64,000 bases of DNA from an uncultured Collinsella sp. (GTDB lineage Bacteria; Actinomycetota; Coriobacteriia; Coriobacteriales; Coriobacteriaceae). Both the position numbers and the translations under genes were made by a program. The first letter of the stretch is position 1, and every line of letters starts with the position of its first letter. Where the stretch lies: the NCBI GenBank assembly GCA_902491765.1, contig CABUIY010000010.1:8566-72565 (forward strand), read 5' to 3'. A model generated the notes under the pieces. The model was given only the letters and a program-made list of their open reading frames with translations. It did not search any database and was not told the origin of the DNA. Positions 31,638-40,709 of the stretch are shown in pieces.

Positions 31638-32081
31638 GTGATTTCGAAATCGACTCACTACGCCAAGCAGGGCGAGGTCCAGCGCAACTGGGTTCTCGTC
31701 GACGCCGATGGTGCTGTCCTGGGCCGTCTTGCCACCCAGATCGCAATGATCCTGCGCGGTAAGAACAAGCCCCAGTTCACGCCCAACAGCGACTGCGGCG
31801 ACTTCGTTGTCGTCATCAACGCCGATAAGGTCCAGCTTACCGGTAACAAGGCCGACACGAAGACCTATTATCGCCACAGCGGCTACAACGGCGGCCTCAA
31901 GGCTGAGAGCTTCCGCCAGGCTATGGAGAAGCACCCGGAGAAGGTCATCGAGCGCGCCGTTCGCGGCATGCTGCCCAAGACCACCCTCGGCCGTGCCCAG
32001 ATGACCAAGCTTAAGGTCTACGCTGGTGCCGAGCATCCGCACGCTGCCCAGAACCCCACGAAGATTGAGCTGGAGGCTTAA
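31638..32081 (+). CDS. rplM: 50S ribosomal protein L13
   Basis: A 147-residue L13, an early-assembling large-subunit protein. Typical text includes WVLVDADGAVLGRLATQIA, quoted in part, GDFVVVINADKVQLTGNK and RGMLPKTTLGR, all in family positions. The start is GTG at 31638 with GGAGGAG upstream. The stop is 2 bp from the rpsI start. Codon choice is strongly biased, as expected for a highly expressed gene. Confidence 0.98.
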   Translation: MISKSTHYAKQGEVQRNWVLVDADGAVLGRLATQIAMILRGKNKPQFTPNSDCGDFVVVINADKVQLTGNKADTKTYYRHSGYNGGLKAESFRQAMEKHPEKVIERAVRGMLPKTTLGRAQMTKLKVYAGAEHPHAAQNPTKIELEA

Positions 32082-32083
32082 AG

Positions 32084-32479
<396 letters not shown>

Positions 32480-32509
32480 GGTTTTATCTCCTTTCGAGAT
32501 ACAATGTAC

Positions 32510-32549
32510 AAGCGGGGCCTGCCGATTCCTCGGCGGGTCCCGCTTTTCT
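32510..32549 (+). terminator. Terminator of rplM-rpsI
   Basis: AAGCGGGGCCTGCCGA and TCGGCGGGTCCCGCTT pair with one mismatch around TTCC, followed by TTCTTTTTC. Confidence 0.9.
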
Positions 32550-32602
32550 TTTTCGACTAGGGTGGGCGGTTGCATATCGCCTGCTTGGGAAGGAGCGATC
32601 CT

Positions 32603-33940
32603 ATGCCCCAGAACATCTTCGGTACCGACGGCGTCCGTGGCGTCGCCAATGCCGACCTCTCGTGCGACCTCGCGTTTCGCCTGGGCCGTGCGGCGACCAA
32701 GTTCCTTGGTCCGGACATCTGCATCGGCCGCGATACGCGTCTTTCGGGCACCATGCTCGAGAGTGCTCTGACCGCCGGTATCATGGCCGAGGGCGGCCGT
32801 CCGCACTGCTGCGGCGTTATCCCTACGCCGGCCGTGGCGCTGCTCACCGTCCAAAACGAGCTTGACGGCGGCATCGTCATCTCCGCTTCGCACAATCCTC
32901 CGGAGTTCAACGGCATCAAGTTCTTTAGCCGCAAGGGCATGAAGCTTCCCGATGCTGTCGAGGAAGAGATCAGCGCCTGGGTCATGTCCGAGGAGGCCAT
33001 GGCTGCCGACACGTTGCCGACCGGTGCCGGCGTGGGCCACATCATCAAGATGAAGGACGCCCGCAAGGCCTATGTCGATCATGCCATCAGCACGCTCGAC
33101 GGCCTTAAGCTCGACGGACTGGTTGTTGCCGTCGACTGCGGCCACGGTGCTTCGTGCCAGACCACGCCTGCCGCGCTCCAGCGCCTGGGCGCCACGGTCC
33201 ATGCCATCAACACCGATTACTGCGGCACCGACATTAACGTTGAGTGTGGCTCCACGCACCTTGAGCCCCTGCGCGAGCTCGTGCTGCGCACCCACGCCGA
33301 TATCGGCCTTGCCCACGACGGCGACGCCGATCGTGTGCTGTTCGTGGACAGCGAGGGCAACGAGATCGATGGCGACTACATTCTTGCCATCTGTGGCTCC
33401 GACCTTGCTGCTCGCGGCAAGCTCGCCAACTCTGAGATCGTCTCGACCGTTATGTGCAACCTCGGTTTCTCCATCGCCATGAAGGAGCAGGGATTTGAGA
33501 TGGTCCAGACCGCCGTGGGCGACCGTTATGTTCTTGAGCGTATGCTCGAGGACGGTGCCGTCATCGGCGGCGAGCAGTCCGGCCACATCATCTTCCTGGA
33601 GCACAACACCACCGGCGACGGCTTGGTGACGGCCCTGCAGTTGCTGGCCGTGCTCAAGCGCACCGGCCGCACCCTCACCGACCTTGCCGGCATCATGAAG
33701 AAGTACCCGCAGGTGCTCGTCAACGTGCATTCGGACAACAAGGCCGGCCTGGACGATTGCCAGCCCATTTGGGACGCCGTCGCTGCCGCCGAGAAGGAGC
33801 TCAACGGTCGCGGCCGCATCTTGGTGCGCCCGAGCGGTACCGAGCCGCTGGTTCGCGTTATGGCCGAGGCGGAGACGCACGAGCTGACCCAGCGTGTTGT
33901 TGACGATATCGTCGAGGTTGTCAAGCGCGAACTTCCCTAA
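32603..33940 (+). CDS. glmM: Phosphoglucosamine mutase
   Basis: A 445-residue enzyme converting glucosamine-6-phosphate to glucosamine-1-phosphate for peptidoglycan precursors. It begins FGTDGVRGVAN; the phosphoserine loop is ISASHNPPEFNG, the metal loop is AHDGDADRVLFVD, and the substrate-phosphate site is RPSGTEPLVRVMAE. Start 32603 has AAGGAG upstream; a start at 32570 would add 11 residues. It lies close to nagB, which acts on the same metabolite, with a IIA protein between. Confidence 0.97.
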   Translation: MPQNIFGTDGVRGVANADLSCDLAFRLGRAATKFLGPDICIGRDTRLSGTMLESALTAGIMAEGGRPHCCGVIPTPAVALLTVQNELDGGIVISASHNPPEFNGIKFFSRKGMKLPDAVEEEISAWVMSEEAMAADTLPTGAGVGHIIKMKDARKAYVDHAISTLDGLKLDGLVVAVDCGHGASCQTTPAALQRLGATVHAINTDYCGTDINVECGSTHLEPLRELVLRTHADIGLAHDGDADRVLFVDSEGNEIDGDYILAICGSDLAARGKLANSEIVSTVMCNLGFSIAMKEQGFEMVQTAVGDRYVLERMLEDGAVIGGEQSGHIIFLEHNTTGDGLVTALQLLAVLKRTGRTLTDLAGIMKKYPQVLVNVHSDNKAGLDDCQPIWDAVAAAEKELNGRGRILVRPSGTEPLVRVMAEAETHELTQRVVDDIVEVVKRELP

Positions 33941-34011
33941 TGGCCAAAAACGGGCGCCAAGTGGTAAACTGACAAGGTTATTTTGATTGATTGGTATGTC
34001 CGAGGGGGAGC

Positions 34012-34509
34012 ATGTTCACTAAAGTCCTGAGGTCTTTTGGTATGCGTGGTCGAGTCCTTACGCTGGATGCTCCCATCTCGGGCGACGTCATTCCGCTCTC
34101 CGAGGTAAACGATCAGACGTTTGCCACCGGCCTTTTGGGTCAGGGCGTGGCGATTCAGCCTACCGGCACGCGCGTGATTGCGCCGGCAGACGCCAAGGTC
34201 GAGGCCATTTTTCCCACGGGACACGCCGTTGCGCTTAACACAGTCGATGGTCTGGACGTGCTCATCCACGTTGGTTTGGACACTGTTCAGCTCGAGGGCA
34301 AGCACTTTACCGTACATGCGCAAGTGGGTGACATCGTCCATAAGGGCGATGTACTCATCGAGTTCGATCGCGAGGCAATTGCTGCCGAGGGCTACGATGT
34401 GACGGTTCCCATCTTGGTGTGCAACTCCGTTGAGTTCTCGAGCATCAAGGGTTCCGTTGGCGAGCATGTCGAGGAGATGGACCAACTCATCGTCGCTCGC
34501 GAGCGCTAG
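34012..34509 (+). CDS. Glucose-type PTS IIA protein
   Basis: A 165-residue EIIA(Glc)-like phosphocarrier without attached IIB or IIC domains. The beta-sandwich begins VLTLDAPISGDVIPLSEV; the active-site His is in LDVLIHVGLDTVQLEGK; a second conserved His is in PTGHAVAL; and the tail GDVLIEFDREAIAAEGYDVTVP is typical, quoted in parts. The start at 34012 has GAGGGGG upstream. It could phosphorylate one or more separate IICB permeases or serve regulation; lying between glmM and nagB suggests amino-sugar uptake. Confidence 0.93.
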   Translation: MFTKVLRSFGMRGRVLTLDAPISGDVIPLSEVNDQTFATGLLGQGVAIQPTGTRVIAPADAKVEAIFPTGHAVALNTVDGLDVLIHVGLDTVQLEGKHFTVHAQVGDIVHKGDVLIEFDREAIAAEGYDVTVPILVCNSVEFSSIKGSVGEHVEEMDQLIVARER

Positions 34510-34781
34510 TGAGCGCGCTCGGCCTTTAGCCTACAATTCGAACACGTTTACGGAGGGCGCCCTTGAAAGAGGACGCCCTCCGTGGCAAGATGGGATTTGT
34601 CCGAAGCTAAACAGCTTTGGGTCACCGTGGACGGGCAGGGGCCTCGACGCGGCTAGACACGAGACACATACATTACGCGACCTCGCCCTGGTGGCCGCAC
34701 ACGTTGGTTGCGGCCGACGCGGGCCGCGGGCAAGTGCTTGTAAGGGGAGCCTTGCCTCTCTTGTACGAGAAAGGACGCGTA
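34510..34781 (+). promoter_or_regulatory. Structured leader region before nagB
   Basis: It contains a hairpin ACGGAGGGCG/CGCCCTCCGT with a bulge (34550-34582), which has no T-run, and a second stem GGCCGCA/TGCGGCC near 34700. AAGGGGAG with CTCTCTT lies close to the nagB ribosome site. No known riboswitch is recognised and no gene is seen. Confidence 0.4.
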
Positions 34782-35510
34782 ATGAAGATCATTAAAGCTA
34801 AAGACTACGAGGATATGAGCCGCAAGGCCGCCAATATCATCTCGGCCCAGGTTATCCTCAAGCCCGATTGCGTGCTGGGTCTTGCCACCGGCTCTACCCC
34901 GATTGGCGCCTACAAGCAGCTTGCCGCATGGTACGAGAAGGGTGACGTCGACTTTGCCGAGGTCAGCACCTACAACCTCGACGAGTATCGTGGCCTTTCG
35001 CACGACGATCCCCAGAGCTACCACTACTTTATGCGTGAGAACTTCTTCGATCACATTAACATCGACCTGAACAACACGCATGTGCCCGATGGCTCTAATC
35101 CCGACGCTGCCGCTGCCTGCTCTGAGTACGACAAGATCGTCGCTGCCGCCGGTTACCCTGATCTGCAGCTGCTCGGCATCGGTAACAACGGTCACATTGG
35201 CTTCAACGAGCCCGATGATCACTTCTCCAAGGGTACGCACTGTGTCGACCTCACCGAGAGCACTATTCAGGCCAACAGCCGCCTGTTCGATAGCATCGAC
35301 GACGTGCCCCGTCAGGCCTACACCATGGGCACTCAGACCATCATGTATGCCCGCATGATCCTGGTCGTCGCCAACGGTGAGGCCAAGGCGCAGGCCGTGC
35401 ATGACATGTGCTATGGTCCGGTTACCCCCCAGTGCCCTGCCTCGATCCTGCAACTGCACACCAACTGCGTTGTCGTTGCCGACGAGGCCGCCCTTTCGCT
35501 CTGCAAGTAG
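34782..35510 (+). CDS. nagB: Glucosamine-6-phosphate deaminase
   Basis: A 242-residue enzyme converting glucosamine-6-phosphate to fructose-6-phosphate and ammonia. Family motifs are GLATGSTPIGAYKQL, STYNLDEYRGL with the catalytic Asp, and LGIGNNGHIGFNEP with the catalytic His. It is shorter than the E. coli allosteric enzyme (266) and like the Bacillus/Streptococcus forms, which lack the C-terminal tail. ATG 34782 follows GAAAGGA; the longer in-frame reading upstream lacks support. Confidence 0.97.
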   Translation: MKIIKAKDYEDMSRKAANIISAQVILKPDCVLGLATGSTPIGAYKQLAAWYEKGDVDFAEVSTYNLDEYRGLSHDDPQSYHYFMRENFFDHINIDLNNTHVPDGSNPDAAAACSEYDKIVAAAGYPDLQLLGIGNNGHIGFNEPDDHFSKGTHCVDLTESTIQANSRLFDSIDDVPRQAYTMGTQTIMYARMILVVANGEAKAQAVHDMCYGPVTPQCPASILQLHTNCVVVADEAALSLCK

Positions 35511-35542
35511 CGATAGCCTATCACCTCGACATAGCTTTGCCG

Positions 35543-35572
35543 AAGGCCTCCGCTTTGCGGGGGCCTTTTTGC
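35543..35572 (+). terminator. Terminator of nagB
   Basis: AAGGCCTCCGC and GCGGGGGCCTT form an 11-bp stem with one mismatch around TTT, followed by a T-run. Confidence 0.88.
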
Positions 35573-35954
35573 TGAGCGCGCGCCGTGTACTTGACGAAAA
35601 TCTTGCCGCGAACTTGACGGGTGCGTCAGGTGCAGCATGATTCATTCCATAGCAGATACTATGCATAAATGCTATGAAAAGGTCGCAGACGGTAGCTGGC
35701 GTTAGGTGAGTTGCGCAACACAATTGAACAGCGCTCATTTGAGGTACACTGCCAAAGGATGGGACAAGCTGGCAAGCGCATTGACCTGCGCAAAGACTGA
35801 TTGGTTGGGGGATAAGTTTCAATCGGACCACGCTGAACAAAAACTTGCCATTTGCGTACCAACAAACATCCTAAACCGTAGCATCGCTCTATTCATCTAG
35901 CGATACATATGGTCTAGCGTTACGGTGTCCATGTGGTCGAGTTGAGGAGCGGGC
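35573..35954. other. Intergenic region before the STAND regulator
   Basis: No gene is seen. CATAGCA (35648-35654) and TGCTATG (35670-35676) form an inverted repeat in a less GC-rich stretch, possibly an operator. Short open frames here lack ribosome sites. Confidence 0.5.
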
Positions 35955-38954
35955 ATGGTTAACGATTTGGGCAATATGGACGACCTCGAGCTTATGCCGC
36001 TGGGCAGTAGTTATACGGTGCGGCGCGATCGCTTGATGAACGAACTTATCGCCAAGGGCCGAAAGGCCGGCATCGTAGTCCTCTACGCGCCTGATGGCTT
36101 TGGGAAAACCTCGGTGTTGCTGCAGTATGCCCAAGAGGTTAAAAGCGATCCGACGCGAGGTCCCGTGCGGATCATCGAGGCAGACCGCGCCATTGGGCGC
36201 GAGGTGTTTATGCAGCTCGAGGTCGTTACCGAAGAGCTTAAGGACAAGCCGCACTCCCTGATCGCAATCGATAACGTGCCTAACCTCAGCCAGAGCGAGA
36301 CCGAGGAGCTGATCGACCGAATCCGAAGCCTGCGTGCTATGGGGGTTGGGGTCTTTATGAGCTGCCGTCCTTCGAATCGCCAGCTGATTCATGGACTGGG
36401 CGATTCGATTAAAGTCAACGCGCAGATGCTCAAGGTGCATGCCTATGAGTATTCGGCGTGGGCATCGGCGTTTTCGATCAGCACATCGCTCGACTTCTAT
36501 CAGCTTACGCAGGGCGTGCCCGAGCTCGTCTCGGCTATGCAGTCGGGACTATACGGGCAGGGAGACGTTGCCCAGATGCTCGAAAACGAGATCGTCAATA
36601 TCTACGGTGCGGCACTTGTTGATCTGGCGTCGCTCGAGAACAACGCTCTGTTTAGTGTGGCATGCTTGATGGTCTTAATGGGCGAGGGCAATATTTCGGA
36701 GCTCGAGGCTTGCGGTGTTAGGCTTTCGGCGATTGACCAGTCCTATCTTGTCCGCGATTATCCCATTTTTGGCGTCGATCCAGCAGACCGGAGCTTTACC
36801 TGCTTGGGTACCGAGGATAACGCACGCCTGCGATTGCGCAAGCTGGTCGCCGAAATTCGCCCCGAACTCGTTGTGCGGGCGGCGCGTATATTGATTAAAG
36901 CGGGGCGCTGCGATACCGCGATGGACCTTGCTGACGCGTTTTTGGACCGCAGTGCGGTGTTGGAGCTTGCCGGACAGTATGGGGTCGATCTGGCCCTGAC
37001 GGGGCATGGAGGGGATGTTTGCCGCGCGGCGCTGGGAAAGACCGAATCAGATGGCCAGGCATCGGAGCCGACGCCTGACGAGGCGCTCGGCATCTATCTG
37101 GCGGCGGTGAGCGTCTCCAATACAAAGCTCGCGCGGTATATGGCCTCAATTATCGAGCATGCGGGCGAGCAAGCGATTTGCGAGCTCGATCCCGTGTCGT
37201 GGAAGGTGGCGCACGCGTTTACGGCTGCCTGTTATGGAGATGGTGGTCTGGGGCTTCCGGCAAGCCATGCAACGTTGGAGAGTGAGGCGTCTTGTGCCGC
37301 ACTCGACATGCTGTCCGCACATGTCGAGATAAAGCATGGGCTGACCGAGCGGGCGAAGGGCGGCGAGATCCTCGCGGGGCTCAAAACGGATAAGGCCTAC
37401 GATTGCGAGCTCGATATCGCGGGGACGTTTGTGCGGGCGGACCGCATGTTGACGGAGCTGTTTGATGGGTCGTATGCAGGGACTGACGAGCGTGATGACG
37501 AGATGGCCCTGACACTCGAGGCGCTCGAAGCGCGTGGAATCCGAGCGCTCGCCATCTGGGTGCGCATGGTGTTATCGGCGCGGCGCCTGCTCGCCGGCAT
37601 GCCGGTGACCGACGAGCAGGCATTCAATGAGCTCGACCGTTTTGCCGTGCGCGTGCGTGACAATCAGGTTCAGTTGTTTGGCTTGATACTGGAAGGCTGG
37701 CAGTCACTGGCTGAGGGGCGTCCGGTCAATGCCAAATTCCGTGCGGTGCAGGTGCTCAGGCTTGCCGAGGAATCGATTGGATACATACGCGACAACGCAC
37801 TGCTGCTAGAGCGCGCGGCGTACTTACGCAATACATCGATGGTATCGGTGCGCGAAGAGGCAGAGCTGCTCGATTTGAGTCGGACGCAGGTCGGTGGTGC
37901 CGAGGCTTGGATGGTGGCGCTGCATTTGGCCTCCGCGGGCCGCGATAGCGACCTTGCAGCCTGGATGTCCATGAACCGCCCAGGGATTTTGGATCCGTCG
38001 TATCGGCTGTTTGCGCGTCTTGCGATGCATTGTCTGGGTGAGCCGGCTGCTAGAATTCGAAAGAAGCTCCCGGTGCGCGAGCTGTCGCGGTATTCGCTGC
38101 GTGACGACTTTGAGGGCGAAGGCGAGCGTCTGTTCCAGGCCGGCGATGCCGAGGGCGTCGATGTGATTGGCCATATCGAGATCCGCATGTTTGGGGCGTT
38201 TCGCGCCGAGCGCGACGGGTTTCCCATCACGGATAAGATGTGGCGCCGCAAGAAAGCGGCGACGCTTGCCGAGCGGCTTGCGCTGGGCATGGATGCACTG
38301 GTCGACCGCGAGACGCTGGCCATGGAGCTGTGGCCCCATGCCGAGTTCAATAGCGCTCGTAACAATCTGTACTCGACGATATCGCGCCTGCGTTCGGCCT
38401 TGGGGCCGACACCGGACGGCAAGTCGTGTGTGCTGATCCAAAACGAGTGCATTGGGCTTAACGGCGATTACGTCAAGACCGACGTGCGGTTGTTTGATCA
38501 GATAAGCCGCGAAGTTTTGGGAAATCGCACGGGTGCGCGCGGACCTCATCTGATTGAGCTGTGCCTTAAGATCGAGCAGCTCTACGCCGGCCCGTTGTAT
38601 GTTCCCAATGGCTGTAATCCCACCTACTTTTTGCGTATGAGGCGCATTATGGAATCGAAGTATATCGACTGCATGATTCGGGGCGCGAACGCCGCCCTAG
38701 AAGAAAACGACCTGCAGTCGGCGGTATGGCTGGTGGAGTCGGGGCTGCGGCAAGAGACGGCGCGCGAGGACATGGTGCGTTGCGCTATGCGCGTCTACGG
38801 TGCGGCGGGGCGACGACGCGATATCGTCGAGCTGTACAGTGGGCATATGCATCACCTGAGGGAGCAGGTCAATGGCGTGCCCGAGCCCGAGACGCGGCGT
38901 CTGTACGAGCGCTTGGTGGAGGGTAGGCTTAACCGCGTGCTCGTCGAACGATAA
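35955..38954 (+). CDS. Large STAND-type transcriptional regulator with BTAD-like DNA-binding domain
   Basis: A 999-residue regulator. The N-terminus carries a P-loop (LYAPDGFGKTS, residues 43-53) and the Walker-B-like SLIAIDNVPN of MalT/STAND ATPases. The middle, about 300-730, is a helical repeat or sensor region. Residues about 740-840 hold an OmpR-type winged helix of the BTAD/SARP class (IEIRMFGAFRAERDGF, later LAMELWPHAEFNSARNNLYSTISRLRSAL, quoted in part), followed by a bacterial transcriptional activator domain to the end. The ligand and targets are unknown. Regulators of this size and order, with DNA binding near the C-terminus, are abundant in Coriobacteriia (from memory). It is transcribed alone. 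Confidence 0.85.
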   Translation: MVNDLGNMDDLELMPLGSSYTVRRDRLMNELIAKGRKAGIVVLYAPDGFGKTSVLLQYAQEVKSDPTRGPVRIIEADRAIGREVFMQLEVVTEELKDKPHSLIAIDNVPNLSQSETEELIDRIRSLRAMGVGVFMSCRPSNRQLIHGLGDSIKVNAQMLKVHAYEYSAWASAFSISTSLDFYQLTQGVPELVSAMQSGLYGQGDVAQMLENEIVNIYGAALVDLASLENNALFSVACLMVLMGEGNISELEACGVRLSAIDQSYLVRDYPIFGVDPADRSFTCLGTEDNARLRLRKLVAEIRPELVVRAARILIKAGRCDTAMDLADAFLDRSAVLELAGQYGVDLALTGHGGDVCRAALGKTESDGQASEPTPDEALGIYLAAVSVSNTKLARYMASIIEHAGEQAICELDPVSWKVAHAFTAACYGDGGLGLPASHATLESEASCAALDMLSAHVEIKHGLTERAKGGEILAGLKTDKAYDCELDIAGTFVRADRMLTELFDGSYAGTDERDDEMALTLEALEARGIRALAIWVRMVLSARRLLAGMPVTDEQAFNELDRFAVRVRDNQVQLFGLILEGWQSLAEGRPVNAKFRAVQVLRLAEESIGYIRDNALLLERAAYLRNTSMVSVREEAELLDLSRTQVGGAEAWMVALHLASAGRDSDLAAWMSMNRPGILDPSYRLFARLAMHCLGEPAARIRKKLPVRELSRYSLRDDFEGEGERLFQAGDAEGVDVIGHIEIRMFGAFRAERDGFPITDKMWRRKKAATLAERLALGMDALVDRETLAMELWPHAEFNSARNNLYSTISRLRSALGPTPDGKSCVLIQNECIGLNGDYVKTDVRLFDQISREVLGNRTGARGPHLIELCLKIEQLYAGPLYVPNGCNPTYFLRMRRIMESKYIDCMIRGANAALEENDLQSAVWLVESGLRQETAREDMVRCAMRVYGAAGRRRDIVELYSGHMHHLREQVNGVPEPETRRLYERLVEGRLNRVLVER

Positions 38955-38984
38955 AAAATGAGCGTCCGAATTGCTCGGACGCTC
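38952..38984 (-). terminator. Terminator of yhbY, overlapping end of STAND gene
   Basis: GAGCGTCCGA and TCGGACGCTC are perfect 10-bp arms around ATTGC; on the minus strand they are followed by TTTTTT. The hairpin begins 5 bp past the plus-strand stop and may serve both convergent genes. Confidence 0.85.
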
Positions 38985-39023
38985 GCAAGCTTGATGTATG
39001 TTGGCTCGCCGGATCGTTGGCTC

Positions 39024-39323
39024 TTAGACGAGCTTAATCTTCTCGATGTCCTTGCGCGAGGACTCGCGATACAGCGAGAACTTGCGGCCGATAACCTGAA
39101 CAACGTCTGCATGGCAGCGCTCGGCGAGCTCTTCGGCGGCCTCGCGGGCAGAAAGACTGGAACCATCGAGTACGGAGCACTTAACGAGCTCGTGCTTCTC
39201 CAGGTAGGCGACCGTCTGCTCGACGGTGCCCTCGTTGATGTCGGACTTGCCGATGATGATGGCGGGGTTGAGGTGATGGGCCATGCTGCGAAGCTGCTTG
39301 ACCTGGGCTCCTGTCAGTGCCAT
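39024..39323 (-). CDS. yhbY: YhbY family RNA-binding protein (CRM domain)
   Basis: A 99-residue single-domain CRM protein that binds RNA, probably pre-50S particles. It opens with LTGAQVKQLRSMAHHLNP and has the IIGKSDINEGTV loop, the counterpart of the GxxG-containing IGKxGlt motif; the end GRKFSLYRES matches the family's IGrklvLYR. It is a single gene facing the STAND regulator and sharing a bidirectional terminator with it. Confidence 0.93.
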   Translation of the reverse strand: MALTGAQVKQLRSMAHHLNPAIIIGKSDINEGTVEQTVAYLEKHELVKCSVLDGSSLSAREAAEELAERCHADVVQVIGRKFSLYRESSRKDIEKIKLV

Positions 39324-39505
39324 GGGTTCTCGCTTTCTATGTTATGGGGCGCCCCGCGATGGGGCCTTAATCTACGTGAGCTGTCCCACGATAGCGCAGG
39401 AACGGCGCGGTGTGGGGCGTGTTTGCCCAGTTCAAAAAGAATGCGGATGCCGAGCGGGAGAACAGCGCGGGTTACAGGCGGACGTGTACGGCGGCTGAAA
39501 GCGGT

Positions 39506-40393
39506 CTATGGACGGTCCGAAGAGACCGGCTCCCATGCAATAAACGCCCAACGGACCTTGCGGACGTGGTCGAGCATGTAGCGCCCCTGCGGCACGCCCT
39601 TGGACCCTGGCTCGCCGGCATGGGGATTCTCAATCATATGCTGAGCGATGTAGTCGCGCAGACGGTCGATCTTATCCTCGTTACCGTGCTCGAGCATGCG
39701 GGAGAAGTCCGCTACGCCCGCCTCAAGGCTATCGAAGGTATCGCGACGAGGCGATTCAAAGTACGTAACCTGCGGCAGGGCACCCATCTGAATGAGGATA
39801 TTAAAGGCATACACAAAGCCATTACTGCAGGTAACCGAGGCACCGATGGCGTTCATCAGGTGCAGGTCATAGCGCGGGCTGGAGTTGGCGACCATCGTGA
39901 CAGCACAACGCCGACGAGCCGTTCGATCAAGCTTGGCAAGCACGCCTTTTAGGTTGGTCGTGGTGACAGAGCGACTGGCAAAGGCAACATCTACCGCTTT
40001 CGCGACCGGTCCAACCAAATCCCAGTCATCATCCCAAGCAAGCTCAAGCGGTGTAATGCGATCTTCGAGCCCATAGTACTCAATGCCAGCATCAAGGGTG
40101 CCCAACATGGCAGGAGAGAAGTCGGCGGCAATCACGGAATGCCCGTCTTGCGCAAGCGGAATAGCAATCGACCCAGCCCCACATCCCATATCAAGCACCG
40201 ACTCGCCAGGCTTTAACGCCAACAGCTTCATAAAGTCCCGGGCATACGGAGCAGTCTCAAGCGGCCGAAAATGCCGAGCCCGCTTATCCCACTCAAAAGA
40301 ATCATCAGCCCGCCGCCGACCAGCCTGCAAGCGCATCCATTCCTCATTCCAATCCGCAGAAAGCAGCTCAGATTGAATTACACCATCAGCCAC
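39506..40393 (-). CDS. Class I SAM-dependent methyltransferase
   Basis: A 295-residue methyltransferase. Motif I is VLDMGCGAGSIAIPLA, motif post-I is VIAADFSPAMLG, and LELAWDDDWDLVG lies where motif II is expected. The N-terminus, with WNEEWMRLQAGRRRADDSFEWDKRA shown in part, is like YcgJ/UbiE-type small-molecule methyltransferases. The substrate cannot be assigned. The start is GTG at 40393 with GAGGGGG upstream. It overlaps by 8 bp a small upstream frame that may be a gene remnant. It has no neighbouring pathway genes. Confidence 0.87.
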   Translation of the reverse strand: MADGVIQSELLSADWNEEWMRLQAGRRRADDSFEWDKRARHFRPLETAPYARDFMKLLALKPGESVLDMGCGAGSIAIPLAQDGHSVIAADFSPAMLGTLDAGIEYYGLEDRITPLELAWDDDWDLVGPVAKAVDVAFASRSVTTTNLKGVLAKLDRTARRRCAVTMVANSSPRYDLHLMNAIGASVTCSNGFVYAFNILIQMGALPQVTYFESPRRDTFDSLEAGVADFSRMLEHGNEDKIDRLRDYIAQHMIENPHAGEPGSKGVPQGRYMLDHVRKVRWAFIAWEPVSSDRP

Positions 40394-40577
40394 GGGCCAT
40401 CCCCCTCACAACAAAAAAGCGACTCCTCCCAAAAGAAGAGCCGCAACCAGCATATATCAGAAAGAACCGATCCAACGCCAAACCGCCATACCAGCAAAGT
40501 AGGGCAGAAGCGAAGCGACTGCCAAAGGGATAGAACCCAACCGAGGTCCCGTTGTGCGTGAGCCCCGGGGAGGGCAA
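40386..40577 (-). pseudogene. Possible TM2-like small membrane protein, remnant
   Basis: A 63-codon frame contains SALLCWYGGLALDRFFLIYAG, quoted in part, which recalls the TM2-domain pattern of GG-x-G-x-(D/H)RFYLGY but with several key Gly and Tyr residues replaced. Its 5' end lies inside the structured element at 40560 and its 3' end overlaps the methyltransferase start. This suggests a decayed gene cut by the element; chance resemblance is quite possible. Confidence 0.25.
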
Positions 40578-40691
40578 ATATATAAGGTCGATCGCGAGTT
40601 CCGCACGAGCCGGAGAGCACTTAATGTGCTCTCCGTGCGAGTCAGGACTGTCCGAGCAGGCGACCTTATATATTTGCCCTCCCCGGGGCTC
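40560..40691 (-). repeat. Structured palindromic element, copy B
   Basis: Outer arms 40560-40590 and 40661-40691 are a perfect 31-bp inverted repeat (GAGCCCCGGGGAGGGCAAAT and on). On the minus strand the 55-nt core (40596-40650) holds CAGTCCTG, a GGAGAGCAC/GTGCTCTCC stem and CGTGCGGAACTC, with the same spacings as copy A at 18640. It begins 18 bp after the stop of the UPF0210 gene, in the same orientation. Confidence 0.92.
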
Positions 40692-40709
40692 CTCGCCCGA
40701 ACCCCTCAG

